Notes: a model not told the origin generated them from the letters alone. A DNA stretch of 64,000 bases from Thereva unica (GCA_949987705.1 OX465281.1:197767112-197831111), one strand, 5' to 3'; shown: positions 10,750 to 21,935, numbered from the stretch's first letter. Numbers and translations are program-made.

Positions 10750-11938
10750 AGCAGGTTCGGCGCTTGAGCTTTTTGCTCCCGGTGCACTATGGCATATTGC
10801 GCCCCACAAGCAGTGCCTGATTCCACACGAGATCACATACGACACAACAAGAGTCGGCTGCAAAGTTGGTTTGTGGACACAATGGACACAACTTCCATCG
10901 CCTTCTCTAACCCTCTTCTCCATGCAGCTGACGCTTGTTGTGTCGTGTGTACGTTCGCCTGGAATCACCCAGTTCATTTTTGATCGCAGTGAAGGGTAAT
11001 GGAAAAAGACGCAAACACTGGATGGGAGAAATAATCCTCAAGTTAATATACCAATAAAATCCTTTCCTTTCAATAATTTTTCCAGCGCGTATAACATAAA
11101 AAAGTCTACAAAGGAAGTTTCACACGAGCCAACAGCCAAGCAACAAAAATCTGCTGAAGAGGTCGTTTGCCGAGAAGGGAATAAGAGAAGACAATGGGGT
11201 GGTGATTTTTTAAACCAATTCTTTCGCCGAAGTTTTGAATCAACATTTCCCATTTGCTAGGATAAGAAAAGAAAGAGATATGGCAGGAGAGAAAATTAAG
11301 AATAAAGGGAAAATTTAGAATGCAAGTTACAACAATCTAAATCATTCTGATTTCTGAAACCTCGAATTTTGGAATGGACGATAACAGCAGACTTTTGTTG
11401 TTTAGCCCCTGTCAAACTGGCTATATTTACTAGTTAGACAGTATGGGGACAAACAAAAAAGAGGTATTAAAGAAAGTTTCCCGCTGCAAGGAATTTGGTT
11501 CTCCTCATTTCATTCATTTATCTCATTTAACAAATCTTGGAATAAAATTTAAAAGTGCACCGGCAGCGCCCTCAAGTTACAGCAATACACAATACAGAGC
11601 CAACGGAACTGTTTTTTCCTTTGTGTGAGTGGATATGGTGCTTTTTACAGAATTTTCAAATAGTGCTCCAGAGTAAAATCTCGAGTAACATTGCTTGAGT
11701 AAAATTTCATCGAAGCTGAAATCTCGGGTAAGTTCCTGCACGAGGAGAAGTAAAATTTTCCCGCTCCATCTTGAATAAGAAAGTACAGAGACAGAAATTG
11801 GATAAAGTTGTGTAAGTTCTTGGGCCGGTGGAAGCACTTTTCCAACTTTATTTTTAAATCTTAATTTCAAAAATTTCGCCTCACCCAATTGCGCCCGGTG
11901 CCAGTGCACCATTTACACCTATGAAAGCGCCGTCCCGC
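10750..11938. mobile_element. Nested element related to 38285-38515
   Basis: Its left part (GGCGCTTGAGC, CCGGTGCAC, TTGATCGCAGTGAAGG) and right part (CAATTGCGCCCGGTGCC, CCTATGAAAGCGCCG) both match the compact copy at 38285-38515, in the same order and orientation. The copy here is expanded by extra DNA between about 11030 and 11870, including the MITE at 11112-11421. Confidence 0.55.
11112..11421. mobile_element. MITE with about 45-bp inverted ends (family also at 43189-43543)
   Basis: The left end carries GTTTCACACGAGCCAACAGC; the right end, in reverse complement, carries GCCAGTTTGACAGGGGC and AACAACAAAAGTCTGCTG. The same paired ends bound 43189-43543. No coding capacity. Target duplication could not be resolved. 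Confidence 0.55.
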
Positions 11939-12104
11939 CGTGAGCAAAAATGGTCTTGTTCTTGCCGTCTTGTCTTGTTATTGCACATTTAGCAAGACTT
12001 CTTATACTTGCAATGCAAGAACAAGAACAAGACAGACTGAACAAGAACAAGACAAGACCAAAACTAGATTAGTCTTGTCTTGTTCTTGCGTTTGCTCATT
12101 ACTA

Positions 12105-12450
12105 GTTTACATCATCCCTTGCAACGAGAAGTGGTGGTGCAGGGTTTATTAGAAATGAGGCAGTACTTCGTGTTGATGCGTTCAATTCAACACGATTCTT
12201 GTAGCTCCAATCAAGAATAAGCTGGATGCCCTTATTGATTGAATTAAACAAGAGTTGACAATCATTTATATTACTTACATTATCAAAGTCATAGGAGCAA
12301 CGCAAAGTGCCGTGGTTAGCAAAGCTGTGAAATGAGTCGGAGGAGATTGAGAGAATTTCATTTAAAAAACTAGTAAGGGTGGTAGAATTGAGCCCTGGGA
12401 ACTTTCACTTGATAATGTGGGGTTTAAATTCGACGCCATGCAATTCTACC
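12105..12450 (-). pseudogene. LINE reverse transcriptase fragment, upstream part
   Basis: The minus-strand frame contains SNINDCQLLFNSI and WSYKNRVELNAS followed by a NPAPPLL motif, the region just after the YADD box in Jockey-like RTs. It is interrupted at 12105 by the hAT element and resumes at 10440. Upstream it fades out at about 12450. Confidence 0.65.
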
Positions 12451-13373
12451 TACTGCCATGGTTGTGGGTTCTTGTATTACTAACGAAAATAATAAAAACT
12501 AAGAATTGTCCAACCCCTACACATAAAATCAACTTGTTGAACTACGAAACGAGATAAAATACTGTCGTCATATTCAATTTCCTGTTCAAACCGACGCACA
12601 TTCTCTAAAGTTAACAGCAATATCTGATTCGTGAAGTTGGCGTTAAAAAATTTATAAATTCCCTTTTTAGCCAGATTAAAAGATATTGTTGTTTGTTAGC
12701 GGTGATAATTGAAATTTAAGAAGTTTTTATTCCAATTTCCACCAACCTCCTCCCACGCCGGATACTCAAAGGTGCTGTATCGGAAGTGGGTCACCTGACG
12801 ATGAGATAAAAAAAAGACTTGAAAGAGCTAAAGATAAAAGTGTAATCGATATTTTTTTATCATAAAACCAGAAGGATTCAATTTTACTTTTATATTATTA
12901 CTATTCGAAAAAGGATATATTTCTCCTTGTTCGCAGTTATAACAACGCCATCCTTTTTTAATCGTGAAATTATTCTCATCGCTCAAGTCTCGTCAATAAA
13001 TCCGACACGTGTCGGGCATTAACGATTTCACTAAAGAGTTTTTAAACCAATCATGTAGTAATCAATTTCTTTAAAGGTAAATTACATGTGCCAGTGGGTC
13101 CTTATAACTTTTTATAGCGGCCCGACCACAGAAGTTAAAATTGATTTTTCCATTTAAAATCGCGTGTGTTGTAGTTAAAATTTATTGAGCGAGAATAGGT
13201 GGAGTTTAATTGATGGATACGCGACAGGATGTGGGGAATTGATTGTCTGGGTGAAGTTTTTTGTAATAATAAATCCATGCTGACCAAACGTCATGATTTC
13301 ACATTTATCATTTTCTCTCTTGATAGATATTTGATGGAGAATAACAAATTGTATTTTTTTTGGTGTATTCCAG
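12451..13373. other. Upstream region of the RYamide gene; no gene recognised
   Basis: AT-rich sequence with no transposon motif. A non-coding first exon and promoter of the RYamide gene could lie here or further upstream, because the coding exon starts just after an acceptor-like site at 13371-13373. A weak TATA-like motif (TTTTTATAGC, about 13109-13118) is present, but I cannot place a start site. Confidence 0.35.
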
Positions 13374-13420
13374 GAATAGAGGAAACTCGTTCGCAAATAG
13401 TCATAAATCCGCATTCCATC

Positions 13421-13532
13421 ATGAGATCTTATTCATCCTGTGTCATCCTTGCGCTCGTTGCTTTGATGGCTGCAGTTACGGCTAGTAATACACCTTCAGA
13501 TATGTTTGGTAGCTATCAGCCCAAAGGCGATG
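13421..13532 (+). CDS. RYa: RYamide neuropeptide precursor, coding exon 1
   Basis: This exon encodes residues 1-37 and the first base of codon 38. Residues 1-21 form a signal peptide (short polar start, then ILALVALMAAVTA), as required for a secreted neuropeptide precursor. The ATG at 13421 is chosen because the signal peptide begins there; the in-frame open sequence upstream to 13229 is explained by a 5' UTR behind an acceptor-like site (polypyrimidine then CAG at 13371-13373). The donor is GATG/GTAAGT at 13533. Joining to exon 2 restores a glycine codon and keeps frame. The next exon is 8.1 kb away across a transposon-rich intron. Confidence 0.85.
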
Positions 13533-13849
13533 GTAAGTACAATTTATAATTATTTTATGTTTTTTTTTAATCTGCAATTTGATATTGTGAAATGTGATTT
13601 TTATTTTAAGCAACCCAGTTTAACTTGCTTGTGTCAATTAATTCTGCTCAATTTTCCATAAATAAGAGAAATTTTTGTTTACTAATCCACCACCAGTTTG
13701 GGATGAACATTGACTTTATCTCGAGATAAGATTTGATTTTGATAATTATACATGCACAATAAACTACTAATTTGCAATTAGTGGGTATTTACATTGTTGT
13801 ACATCATGCTGAAGGGATGAATGGTGCTGCGTGAGTGTACTACTAATGA
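13533..13849. other. RYa intron 1, proximal part without visible elements
   Basis: AT-rich intron sequence directly after the exon 1 donor. No open frame or repeat of note; ends where the R1/LOA-like LINE begins at about 13850. Confidence 0.5.
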
Positions 13850-14395
13850 TGGACGGCGGATACCAGGCGGCCTCCGGTTTAAATTAGCCTTCCCATCGTA
13901 ATGCGGAGCTCTGACGGTCCTGGGGTGACCATTCCTTCTCGCGCTGCTCGTGGAATCAATATTGATACTTTAAATAAACTAAATGAGGATGGAGCACCTC
14001 TCAACGCTCCAACCACTTCTGGGGCTTCCATAGCCCCCAAAAGGCCGAACAAGACATTGCCTGCGAATTCATGCAGCAGGGTGTCGATCATGGCCACAGT
14101 GAAGGGAAATTTTTGGGATCCCTCTTCAATGAGGGCAATATGAGCCCGCGAACCGCCGTAGAGCACGCGGAGATCACTCCTTCAATGGAATAAGATCTCC
14201 TTAGAGGCCCACCTGCGGAATCGCGTTCACCTTCTGCTCCATCGAAGGGGTGACCCGAAACAGCTAAAGCTAGTTTAAAAAACCGGAGTGGCGCCACCAG
14301 CAAACGTTTTAAGCGACTTTTGGAAGCTGGATATTCCCGTGAAGATGCTGCCAGGATTTGCGTGGCCCCCGAGGAAGAGAGGAAAACCATTCATC

Positions 14396-14636
14396 CTACA
14401 CTGATAGAAAAATTGTCTTGATTCCAGCAATTCCATAGTCTTCGTTTCGTTGTCTTGAGTAGAAACATTTTTCAGTCTTAAGATGCGAATGCTGACTCAG
14501 AGTAATACACTAGAAATTCTTGAGCCAAGCAATTGTATTTCTTCGCTCAATACTTATACTTTTCGACCAAGATATGTCTTTTTCGAAATAAGATTTTTTA
14601 ATTTTTTACTCAAGAAACGGAAAGAGTGACCACTGG
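14396..14636. mobile_element. Probable MITE inserted in LINE copy 1
   Basis: LINE coding similarity stops near 14396 and resumes at 14637. The interval is AT-rich, with imperfect inverted ends (CACTGATAGAAAAATTG at left; reverse complement of the right end CACTCTTTCCGTTTCTTGAG). No target duplication was resolved. Confidence 0.35.
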
Positions 14637-15204
14637 ATGGTGACCACTGCACTCTCTGGGCTGGTGGTTGGGCGCTCTAACAAGGTAATGAATCCCTCCA
14701 CCATCCCAGTATTGCAGGTGGCCTGGGCAACGACTACTGCCCCACCACCCGACACAAAAAACCACATAGTCTCCAGAGCGGCTGGTGCCGGTGGCGGAAT
14801 CGGGAACAGATGCTTCCTCTATTGCCGCTACAGGCGGGGCTGGGCCCCTGAAATTCCAATCCTCAAGAGAAAAACCTCCCTAGGCCAGAAAGGCTCTCAA
14901 AAGGCGGTGGGGGGGGGGAATCCCTTCAGGAAATGAGTATACTCATTCAGCAGTACACTGCTTTTAATATGAAGCTTATCCAAATAAACCTTCATCACGC
15001 CAAGGCTGCCTCTGTAATACTTCAAAAAGGATTTATCTCGGGCAATTTAGATGTGGCCCTAATCCAAGAGCCTTGGGTGTACCGAGGACGAATATGTGAC
15101 CTCGGTACTAATGCTGGCAGACTGATCTACTCTACCGAGCATGACTCATGGGGAAAAGGCTAACCCGCCTTCCTCTTTCGCAGTTCGTATCCAAAGATCT
15201 GGTA

Positions 15205-15428
15205 GAGGTTGCGCCAAAAGAGTTTATGCCGGAGCGCGCAGCTGGGGAAATTAAAGCTGCACACAAATAAAAATTGCGCACATGTGGATAAGAAATGCGC
15301 TTATGTATTTTCAAATTTCCCCTTCGAAATTTGTTGCGACTAGGCTAAGGGACGGGAACGGCATGCGGGGATTCTACTGCGCATGGAAAACGCGACTTTC
15401 TCGGCATCAACTCTTTTGGCGCGACCTC
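15205..15428. mobile_element. 224-bp Tc1/mariner-type MITE, copy 2, inside LINE copy 1
   Basis: Same length and nearly the same sequence as 494-717, with TA on both sides (15203-15204, 15429-15430). The paralogous LINE at about 44146 reads GATCTGGTAGCG without it, giving an empty site that confirms both ends and the TA duplication. Confidence 0.9.
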
Positions 15429-16075
15429 TAGCGGTGGAGGTAGTGCTACTCGGAGACGTAGGAATGCCCAGGCTTGGCATAATCGCGGCACACCTCCATG
15501 GAGAAAAGCCTGCCCCATCGCCACCGTCAGATGTCAGCAGACTTGTGGAGGACTGCACTAGGAGGAATATTCAACTAGTGATTGGTTGCAACTCCAACTC
15601 GCCCCACCTTACGTGGGGAAGTATTAGTACTAGTTCTAGGGGCGAATACCTCCTTGATTTCGTAACCACCTACAATTCATAGGTTATGAACAAGCGGCAC
15701 GAACCGACCTTTTCTGATGTGACTAGGGGAGGTGATTGACTTGACTCTTGCTAGCACATTCGTTAGTTCCAGAATACTGAACTGGCACGTTTCAAGTGAG
15801 CCGTCAATGTCTAATCATAGACAAATAAGGTTTAACTTAAGAGCTTCTGCAATATCCTCGGAAGCATTTAGGATTCCAAGACAGACTGTTTGGGAGACTT
15901 ATCGGACAACCCTCAGGTTAAGAGTTAGCCATGTTGATAATAATCCCATTACTGAGGCCGATCTCGACCTTATCTCTACCAATCTGCAGGAGATGATCAT
16001 CGCAGCCTTCGAAAGTAGCTGCCCTGCGAAACCTCGAAGCACCAACCAAAAGGATTCATTGTGGAACAAAGTCCT

Positions 16076-17387
16076 GGCAAACAGGATTTTCACCGCTAGA
16101 CTGGAACCATACTAGAAGGGCTTGCGGAAAGCCTAACATTCTTAATTTGAGAATTATAATGGAATGGGAGAGCTTGTCAAATGCCTCAGTGTAAACACAA
16201 TCAGTTTGGCGACCGGAAACGAAGCCCTCGACAGCATGAAAAGTGAACTCAAGAATATTGGTGGTAGTGGAAAGAGCCGCAAGAAAACCATGTGTATTCG
16301 TTGAGACCAACCTCTTTCAGATAGGAAGGGTTGCAAAATAGATAATTGATTCAAAAAAAAAAGTACCCTTTTTCCAGGGATTTTTGAAAAGAGGTTTTCA
16401 GTGGAGACTGGAGAACCTCCTCACAGAACTTAGAGACAGCAGGAGGAATACCGTCGGGGCCAAATGTTTCACTATACTAGCACTGGTAATTGAGAGAGGT
16501 AAACTATGACCCTCACGGTTAGGAACTATGTGACGAAAATTATTGTCATTAGGTGTGAAAGAATGATGCAAACATTTTGCAAATCACAGGTGAGTCACAG
16601 TTAGACCCGTTCGTGTGCTGCATAGTATTAGGGTAGCTATCAACTTTTTTCTTAGAGTTGACAAATTTGAAGAAGTTCCTAGGAACAGTAGACACTTTAT
16701 CACTCATACTGCTAAGATGTTCTCTATACAGAGCACAAGAGAGTGAGTTGAGGTTGAGAGGATGGTAATTGTCAACAGACGTCATGACTATTGGACTGGG
16801 TTCAACATAGTTATGTTGACTGAGTCAGTAAAGAATATAAGATCCAACTGTCTTCCTGACACATTAGTTTCACCGCTCATTCGATTCAAGTCGAGTGAGA
16901 ATAAGGTGAGAAAGCAGGATTCCTTAAAATTAAGGCTGCCTTCAGGGAGGCAGTTATCGTCATCTTTGTTCAATACCTATTGAATATTATTGGGTAAAAT
17001 GAAGTCCCCTAGAAGAAGTAGCTCATGACTCGTGTTCATCATACATAGGATATATATGATCCTCGCAAGAGATGGGAATACCATGTAGGTTTTTTACCTA
17101 CATCGTCAAGCGCGCTAATCATATCTGGTAGGATATAGCAGAACAGCAAGAAGAGATTTGTTTTGGAGAAGGAAATTTTGAGAGCGAGCAGCTCTATGTC
17201 AATGTTGATAGAGAAACTAGGAAGCGAGATTGGGTTACAAATCAGATAGCTACTACAAACAAGAAGTAGGTCACCCTCACAAGCTTTCGAGTCAGTGTAA
17301 CAATCCCTCCGAAACACTTGGTAGGAGGAATCAAAGAGTTCAGCATTAAGAATGCCTTCATGGAGCCAGGTTTCTGTAAATGCCCTA
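16076..17387 (-). mobile_element. Jockey-like LINE fragment
   Basis: In minus-strand order: endonuclease (AFTETWLHEGILNAELFDSSYQVF, 17039-17400), a linker (FFKFVNSKKKVDSYPNTM, 16549-16785) and RT (TTTNILEF, SGRQTDCVYTEAFDKLSHSI, 16056-16310). Several stops and shifts break it. At the left it abuts LINE copy 1 and at the right the long inverted-repeat structure starting at about 17388. A short phrase from it (CCTGGCAAACAGGATTTTCA) also recurs near 46602. Confidence 0.7.
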
Positions 17388-17832
17388 GTAGTACAGTCAA
17401 TCTGTAAGTGAGCCTCCGAAAAATGACATACCGAAATTTGACTTGATGAATCGTTAGGGGGCATGTAATGAAGTTAATGTCAAATTTCCGAAGTCCCCCC
17501 TCCCCTGTTTTTGAGAAAATCCAAAAAGTGGGTCCAAATTTTGAAACGCGTTTTTCTCAGAATCTATGGGTTTTGGTGAAAAGTTTATTTAACAAAAAAT
17601 GTAGAGGACGTTGTTAACTACATTTTGTGTCATTGAAGTGACGTCATTCGACTTGAAATACAAAAAGTAGGTGGCGCTGAAGCATCAAAAAAGTGTTTGT
17701 TATTTTCGTTAAAAAAATAGTTTTTTTTGCAATGATGTAAATGAGAAATATGTTCGTCACAAAATCGGCTACAACTTTTATTTAAACTATTTTTTTTATA
17801 AAACTTGCCGTTTTCGAGCTGTAGGCAAAAAG

Positions 17833-18159
17833 ATGCAACGCAGCGTATTTAATGGTTCTTCTGTTACTTTCGTCCGGCACGGCATAGTTTGGACAAAAGA
17901 CCGGTTTCTAACAATTGTAGCAACACACCACCCATTGAAGAAGATGCTGATTTCTGATGATTTCTTTGAAGATCATGACTTGGATTTTTCTTCACAAGTC
18001 GTTCACTGGCAACCGAAGACAAGCAGCAACAATGATGACCACAGAGAAGAAGTAGACGCAGAATCGGGGAATATAACATCTACCCAAGAAATCAGAAGCA
18101 ATTCCCCATACCAACCAAGGATAAAGAGGGCCCGACATACTACAAAATATAATTATTGA
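17833..18159 (+). other. Unassigned 108-codon open frame spanning the left arm edge
   Basis: The frame starts in the left arm and runs into the loop. The C-terminal part is rich in Asp/Glu/Ser then ends basic (RIKRARHTTKYNY), giving a nuclear-protein-like look. The first 33 codons also exist, reversed, in the right arm. Not recognised; probably a decayed transposon frame. Confidence 0.2.
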
Positions 18160-19019
18160 ATTAATTTGTACACATCGACAAGCTCCAACTCGAAAACGGT
18201 AAGTTTTATAAAAAAAAATAGTTTAAATAAAAGTTGTAGCCGATTTTGTGACGAACAACTTTCTCATTTACATCATTGCAAAAAAAAACTTTTTTTTTAA
18301 AGGTGCCTGTAAACGAGCAACATTTTTCAGCAATGTGTGGCCGGCAATACTGGCTGAACGACATTGCTGAAAATTCAGCATTATTTCCATTATCGCTCAT
18401 CCGGAAGAAAAGGGTTTCAACTCAAAAAACTTCTTTTTTCAGAAGAAGAAATGTTACCGTCTTCTCAGTTAGTGATATATGACATGTGACGACACCAAAG
18501 GGATACAATGTTGCCAGCGCTCGGCCAGAAAGCGTAGCGTGCATGTAACATTATTTCCCATAAAATTAATCATAATTTTGAGTTGATACATATAGAAAAC
18601 TAAAAAATGTAAAATTTTGAGATGTAACTCTCTTATTCCGGATGAGCAATATATCTGTATAGCCCGACGATACTGGCCATATTGCAACTATTGGCCGGCA
18701 TGTTGCCTTGATATCGGTCGTAGAACGAAAATATTTAAACATTGCCGGCTATTTAAAATTGATTTCGAAATTTTCTTTGGACTAGAGGTATGTTAGTATG
18801 GCCTGATGGCATAAGTGTGGGCGGTGTGGGGTGTACATTGTCTGGGTTCGGGATATATGAATCTATAGTATCCGGCGAACCAAACCGCACCCAACTACCT
18901 GCAGAGTTCCAAGAGATCCCCTTGACTACATACATGGCGTCTCCCAGCCATAAGCTGCATTTTTCCTTCAATTTATAATTTGGCAATTCTTACAGTAAGA
19001 TATCGTAAATGATTATATG

Positions 19020-19165
19020 CGGATAAGCTCGTCATCCTTTATCCTTAAGACCCTAGAACACATCTTAGTTATGTACGTTAAAAATTCTATACCAAAGCAC
19101 GCATATTGTAAAGGAAAATCGATTGACACCGTACAGGATGAAGTAGCGCTTTCAACAATGCCAGC
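19020..19165 (+). pseudogene. LINE reverse transcriptase scrap (R1/LOA-like)
   Basis: The plus-strand frame reads SSSFILKTLEHILVMYV and then SIPKHAYCKGKSIDT, matching the RT block just before the catalytic region; compare SFLLKTKERLLDLHI and YSKGKSTEVALHHLV in the LINE at 54.4 kb. Truncated on both sides. Confidence 0.65.
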
Positions 19166-20112
19166 ATGGGATCTACAATGGTTGAAGTTAGTGGATCATC
19201 CGCATTCTTAGAACTGTAATATTCAACAAAAGCTTAGAGAAGAGTAGAGTGGTAAGCACAGGGGCCTCTGCAAACCGCAGGATGGAGTCCTGTCACCGCT
19301 GTCTGTTAAGGCTTATGGTTGTTTTGTATATAAATTTTTAAGGCCCACTCTTCGTCATTCTAGTGAAATTTCTACATATTTTGAATTAGCTCATCGCATT
19401 CTTCGTTTTTTTAATAAGCAAATACTTCTTCCCTTTCAGCTATTGTCATACGTGTACGCGTGAAATTGTCGGGCAACACAGTAGCCAAAACATTGCGAAA
19501 ACATGTCTGACTACAAGTTGCCCAGCAGTAGTATCGACCACACATTTTCAAACATATAGTGGTGTGTTGCTACAATTGTTAGAAACCGGTCTTTTGTCCA
19601 AACTATGCCGTGCCGGACGAAAGTAACAAAAGAACCATTAAATACGCTGCGTTGCATCTTTTTGCCTACAGCTCGAAAACGGCAAGTTTTATAAAAAAAT
19701 AGTTTAAATAAAAGTTGTAGCCGATTTTGTGACGAACAAATTTTCTCATTTACATCATTGCAAAAAAACTATTTTTTTAACGAAAATAACAAACACTTTT
19801 TTGATGCTTCAGCGCCACCTACTTTTTGTATTTCAAGTCGAATGACGTCACTTCAATGACACAAAATGTAGTTAACAACGTCCTCTACATTTTTTGTTAA
19901 ATAAACTTTTAACCAAAACCCATAGATTCTGAGAAAAACGCGTTTCAAAATTTGGACCCACTTTTTGGATTTTCTCAAAAACTGGGGAGGGGGGACTTCG
20001 GAAATTTGACTTTAACTTCATTACATGCCCCCCTAACGATTCATCAAGTCAAATTTCGGTATGTCATTTTTTCGGAGACTTCCTATTTTTTCGTGACAGA
20101 TTGACTGTACTA

Positions 20113-20849
20113 TAGCCCTAGCTGTCGATACCTGAAGGATGGCGTTAGTTTTTGACCTCGTCCGCTTACGTTGTGGTAGTAGAGGGAAAACTTCTCGAGT
20201 TCCGTGCGCCGCTCGGAATAAAAGCGTTTGCATGATGGGCTCGAGTGTGGGTGCGCGAAACAAAAAGCTTGGTAATGGCACCAGCGGACTAGAAACCAGG
20301 ATCTAAAAGAGTCCCGGCAATAAAAGGCGTGGCAGACAAAACAAAAGAAGCAACAGGCTTGGAAGCTTTGCTGTTTATAACTTTCGTTCCAAAATATTCA
20401 CAAATAGTCTCCTTCTTAGTTTCAGGATCTGTTACTTCAGTGGTCGGGGGGAACAATAACTATTGGAGGAGAAGAGGGTGATATCGTAGAGGATGAGTCT
20501 GTCGTTAGAACGTGGGAAGAAGGATTTAAGGTGGCACCATCGCAAATGGTGGCTTGTCGACTTCGACCATTCCTACGACTTTTGTGATGTGCCTTAAGAC
20601 CTGGCGCTATTTAATTGTTGGCAGCCTGTTGGAGAATAACACTCTCAGAAGGAGAAGCAGCCCTGGAGCCGGGTGAGGAAAGGAGTTGCTCCCCTACCTG
20701 TAGGGCGCCATCAGATACTACCGCCGCAAAGGAATAGTTTTTCTCGTCGAAGACGCTTTCAAATCTTGAAAACAGAGAGTTGAGGGCATTGTGATTCTGA
20801 ACCACTGCAGTAAACAGCGATTCAATATCTACATACTAACAATCTTCCC
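20113..20849. other. No gene recognised
   Basis: Contains minus-strand open frames (20611-20805 and the part of 20033-20281 beyond the arm) with Ser/Pro-rich composition that might be ORF1 remnants of a LINE; I cannot match them to a family. Confidence 0.3.
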
Positions 20850-21020
20850 CAGTTAATGTTTCCGAGCTCCTACAACATCCAATTATTCAAATGGCCCACG
20901 ACCTCCACTTTGGCACCCTCCAGACTTCTATTAACATATTCTGCCCTCTATTCCTTCCTTCGAACTAAGCTAACTACTAGGTATTGCCCCATGACGAGGA
21001 CTGATAGTACAACAGGTGAA
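20850..21020 (+). pseudogene. 3' end fragment of a Jockey-like LINE
   Basis: Reads FPSSYNIQLFK and then LRTKLTTRYCPMT, the same C-terminus as the LINE piece at 25802-26110 (FPSSYNIQEFNRR, PRTKLTARHCTMT). Only the tail is present. Confidence 0.65.
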
Positions 21021-21646
21021 CTCTTGGAATTTTTCTTCGGATTACCAAAAATAGTGAACATCTTAAAATATACTTTTTGACACTAAACACGTTATTGGTT
21101 TGCAGTCCTCGAAGGCATGTACATCTGAAAACATGTAAATTGAAAAAAATAAGAACACGCTGCATTTATCCATTTGCACTGGGATAACCTTCTTGAATTC
21201 TCAAACTTCGAAACAACGCCCAACTACATGAATGTATTGTAACTCTTCCGTAGAGTTTCTCCACAGCACACATACCCATGTACACAGTTGCTGGCATTCC
21301 TGTTGCTTTAAGTTGTGCCACGTAAAATAATACGAGACCAGAGATCCTTTACTCTTACTTGTGTTTCAGTTTTAGTATTCAACAAGTGTAATCACTTGTA
21401 AGGACGATAAATCTCAGGTGCAAATGATATTCTCATCCGTGAAATGGTAGAAGCCTACACAGAATGTAGACAAAAGTAAAGAAATTCGATATCAATAAAT
21501 TTTTTTTCTATCTGCTTTTTCGCCTTAGGAAAGGATAAAATGCTATCAATATTTTATGATGACTCCTTTTGAGAAATTCTTTTTATTATTATTATTTATT
21601 TAAATTTGTTTCCTTTTATTAATATTTTGTTTTGTTATTCCTGTAG
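21021..21646. other. RYa intron 1, distal part
   Basis: AT-rich, without long frames. The branch/pyrimidine region TTTTGTTTTGTTATTCCTGTAG precedes exon 2. No transposon motif noted. Confidence 0.45.
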
Positions 21647-21935
21647 GTGTTGGCGACAAAAGGCTCCTTTCGGACGAAATTGACATGGACAAAAGGACAT
21701 TCATAATGGGCAGCCGATATGGCAGATCTTCACCTTCTGTATCAGTTTATGGACGTTCTGGACGAGTTAATGTTTCACCTAGAAATGATAGATTTTTCCT
21801 TGGATCACGATATGGAAAACGGTCCACTGAATATCCTTCTACTGTAACTGAAGCCGAACCAGTTTCCCAGCGAAATATCTTTTCAATGACATGCACATAT
21901 ACAGGTTTTAAGGACTATTACAGATGCAGCAAAGT
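21647..21935 (+). CDS. RYa: RYamide neuropeptide precursor, coding exon 2 (both RYamide peptides)
   Basis: Encodes residues 38-133. After a KR site (53-54) comes TFIMGSRY followed by Gly-Arg (63-64); later FFLGSRY is followed by Gly-Lys-Arg (94-96). Glycine donates the amide, so the products would be C-terminally RYamidated peptides acting on the insect RYamide receptor, a G-protein-coupled receptor. By analogy with known fly peptides the second is probably NDRFFLGSRYamide, cut after Arg83. A conserved C-terminal cysteine pair lies in CTYTGFKDYYRC (120-131). Acceptor TTCCTGTAG/GT at 21646; donor AAAGT/GTGAGT at 21936. Family assignment is firm from the two amidated RY motifs in the expected layout. 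Confidence 0.93.

Larger units (their letters stand above)
10441..12104. mobile_element. hAT-superfamily non-autonomous element, nested in a LINE fragment
   Basis: The termini TAGTGATGAGCAAA (10441) and TTTGCTCATTACTA (ending 12104) are inverted repeats that fit the hAT YARNG rule. Flanking 8-mers GTTTACAC (10433-10440) and GTTTACAT (12105-12112) match at 7 of 8 positions. Just inside both ends are CAAGAAC-rich low-complexity tracts. The interior (about 10750-11938) looks like a second, nested element similar to 38285-38515, and that contains a further MITE at 11112-11421. No transposase is seen. Confidence 0.8.
13850..16075 (+). mobile_element. R1/LOA-like LINE, copy 1 (5' half, decayed)
   Basis: ORF1 remnants (about 13900-14395; an RFKRLLEAGYSREDAARICVA-type segment is seen with frame shifts) are followed by an endonuclease (MKLIQINLHHAKAAS near 14969, VALIQEPWVYRG, IGCNSNSPHLTWGS, SSEPSMSNHRQ) and the start of the region before RT. 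It stops near 16075 against a minus-strand LINE. Two inserts are visible: 14396-14636 and the MITE at 15205-15428. A second copy runs from 43640 and reads the same way. R1 versus LOA is not settled. Confidence 0.75.
17388..20112. repeat. Large inverted-repeat structure with about 545-bp arms
   Basis: The arm 17388-17931 recurs in reverse complement at 19559-20112 with high identity, enclosing about 1.6 kb. Arms contain the block GGTGGCGCTGAAGCATC and the motif GCCGTTTTCGAGCTGTAGGC. The loop holds a LINE RT scrap (19020-19165) and a third, partial copy of the arm's inner motif (18185-18300) in the orientation of the right arm. It could be a foldback-type transposon or two opposed copies of one repeat. 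Superfamily unknown; no clear target duplication. Confidence 0.75.

Noticed and set aside
13229..13420. Upstream in-frame extension of RYa exon 1 with its own ATG
   Set aside because: The signal peptide begins at the 13421 ATG, and an acceptor-like site at 13371-13373 explains the open upstream sequence as intron plus 5' UTR.
16056..16310. A real fusion of two LINEs into one gene
   Set aside because: The two LINE pieces meeting near 16075 are on opposite strands and both are truncated; this is a simple junction of debris.
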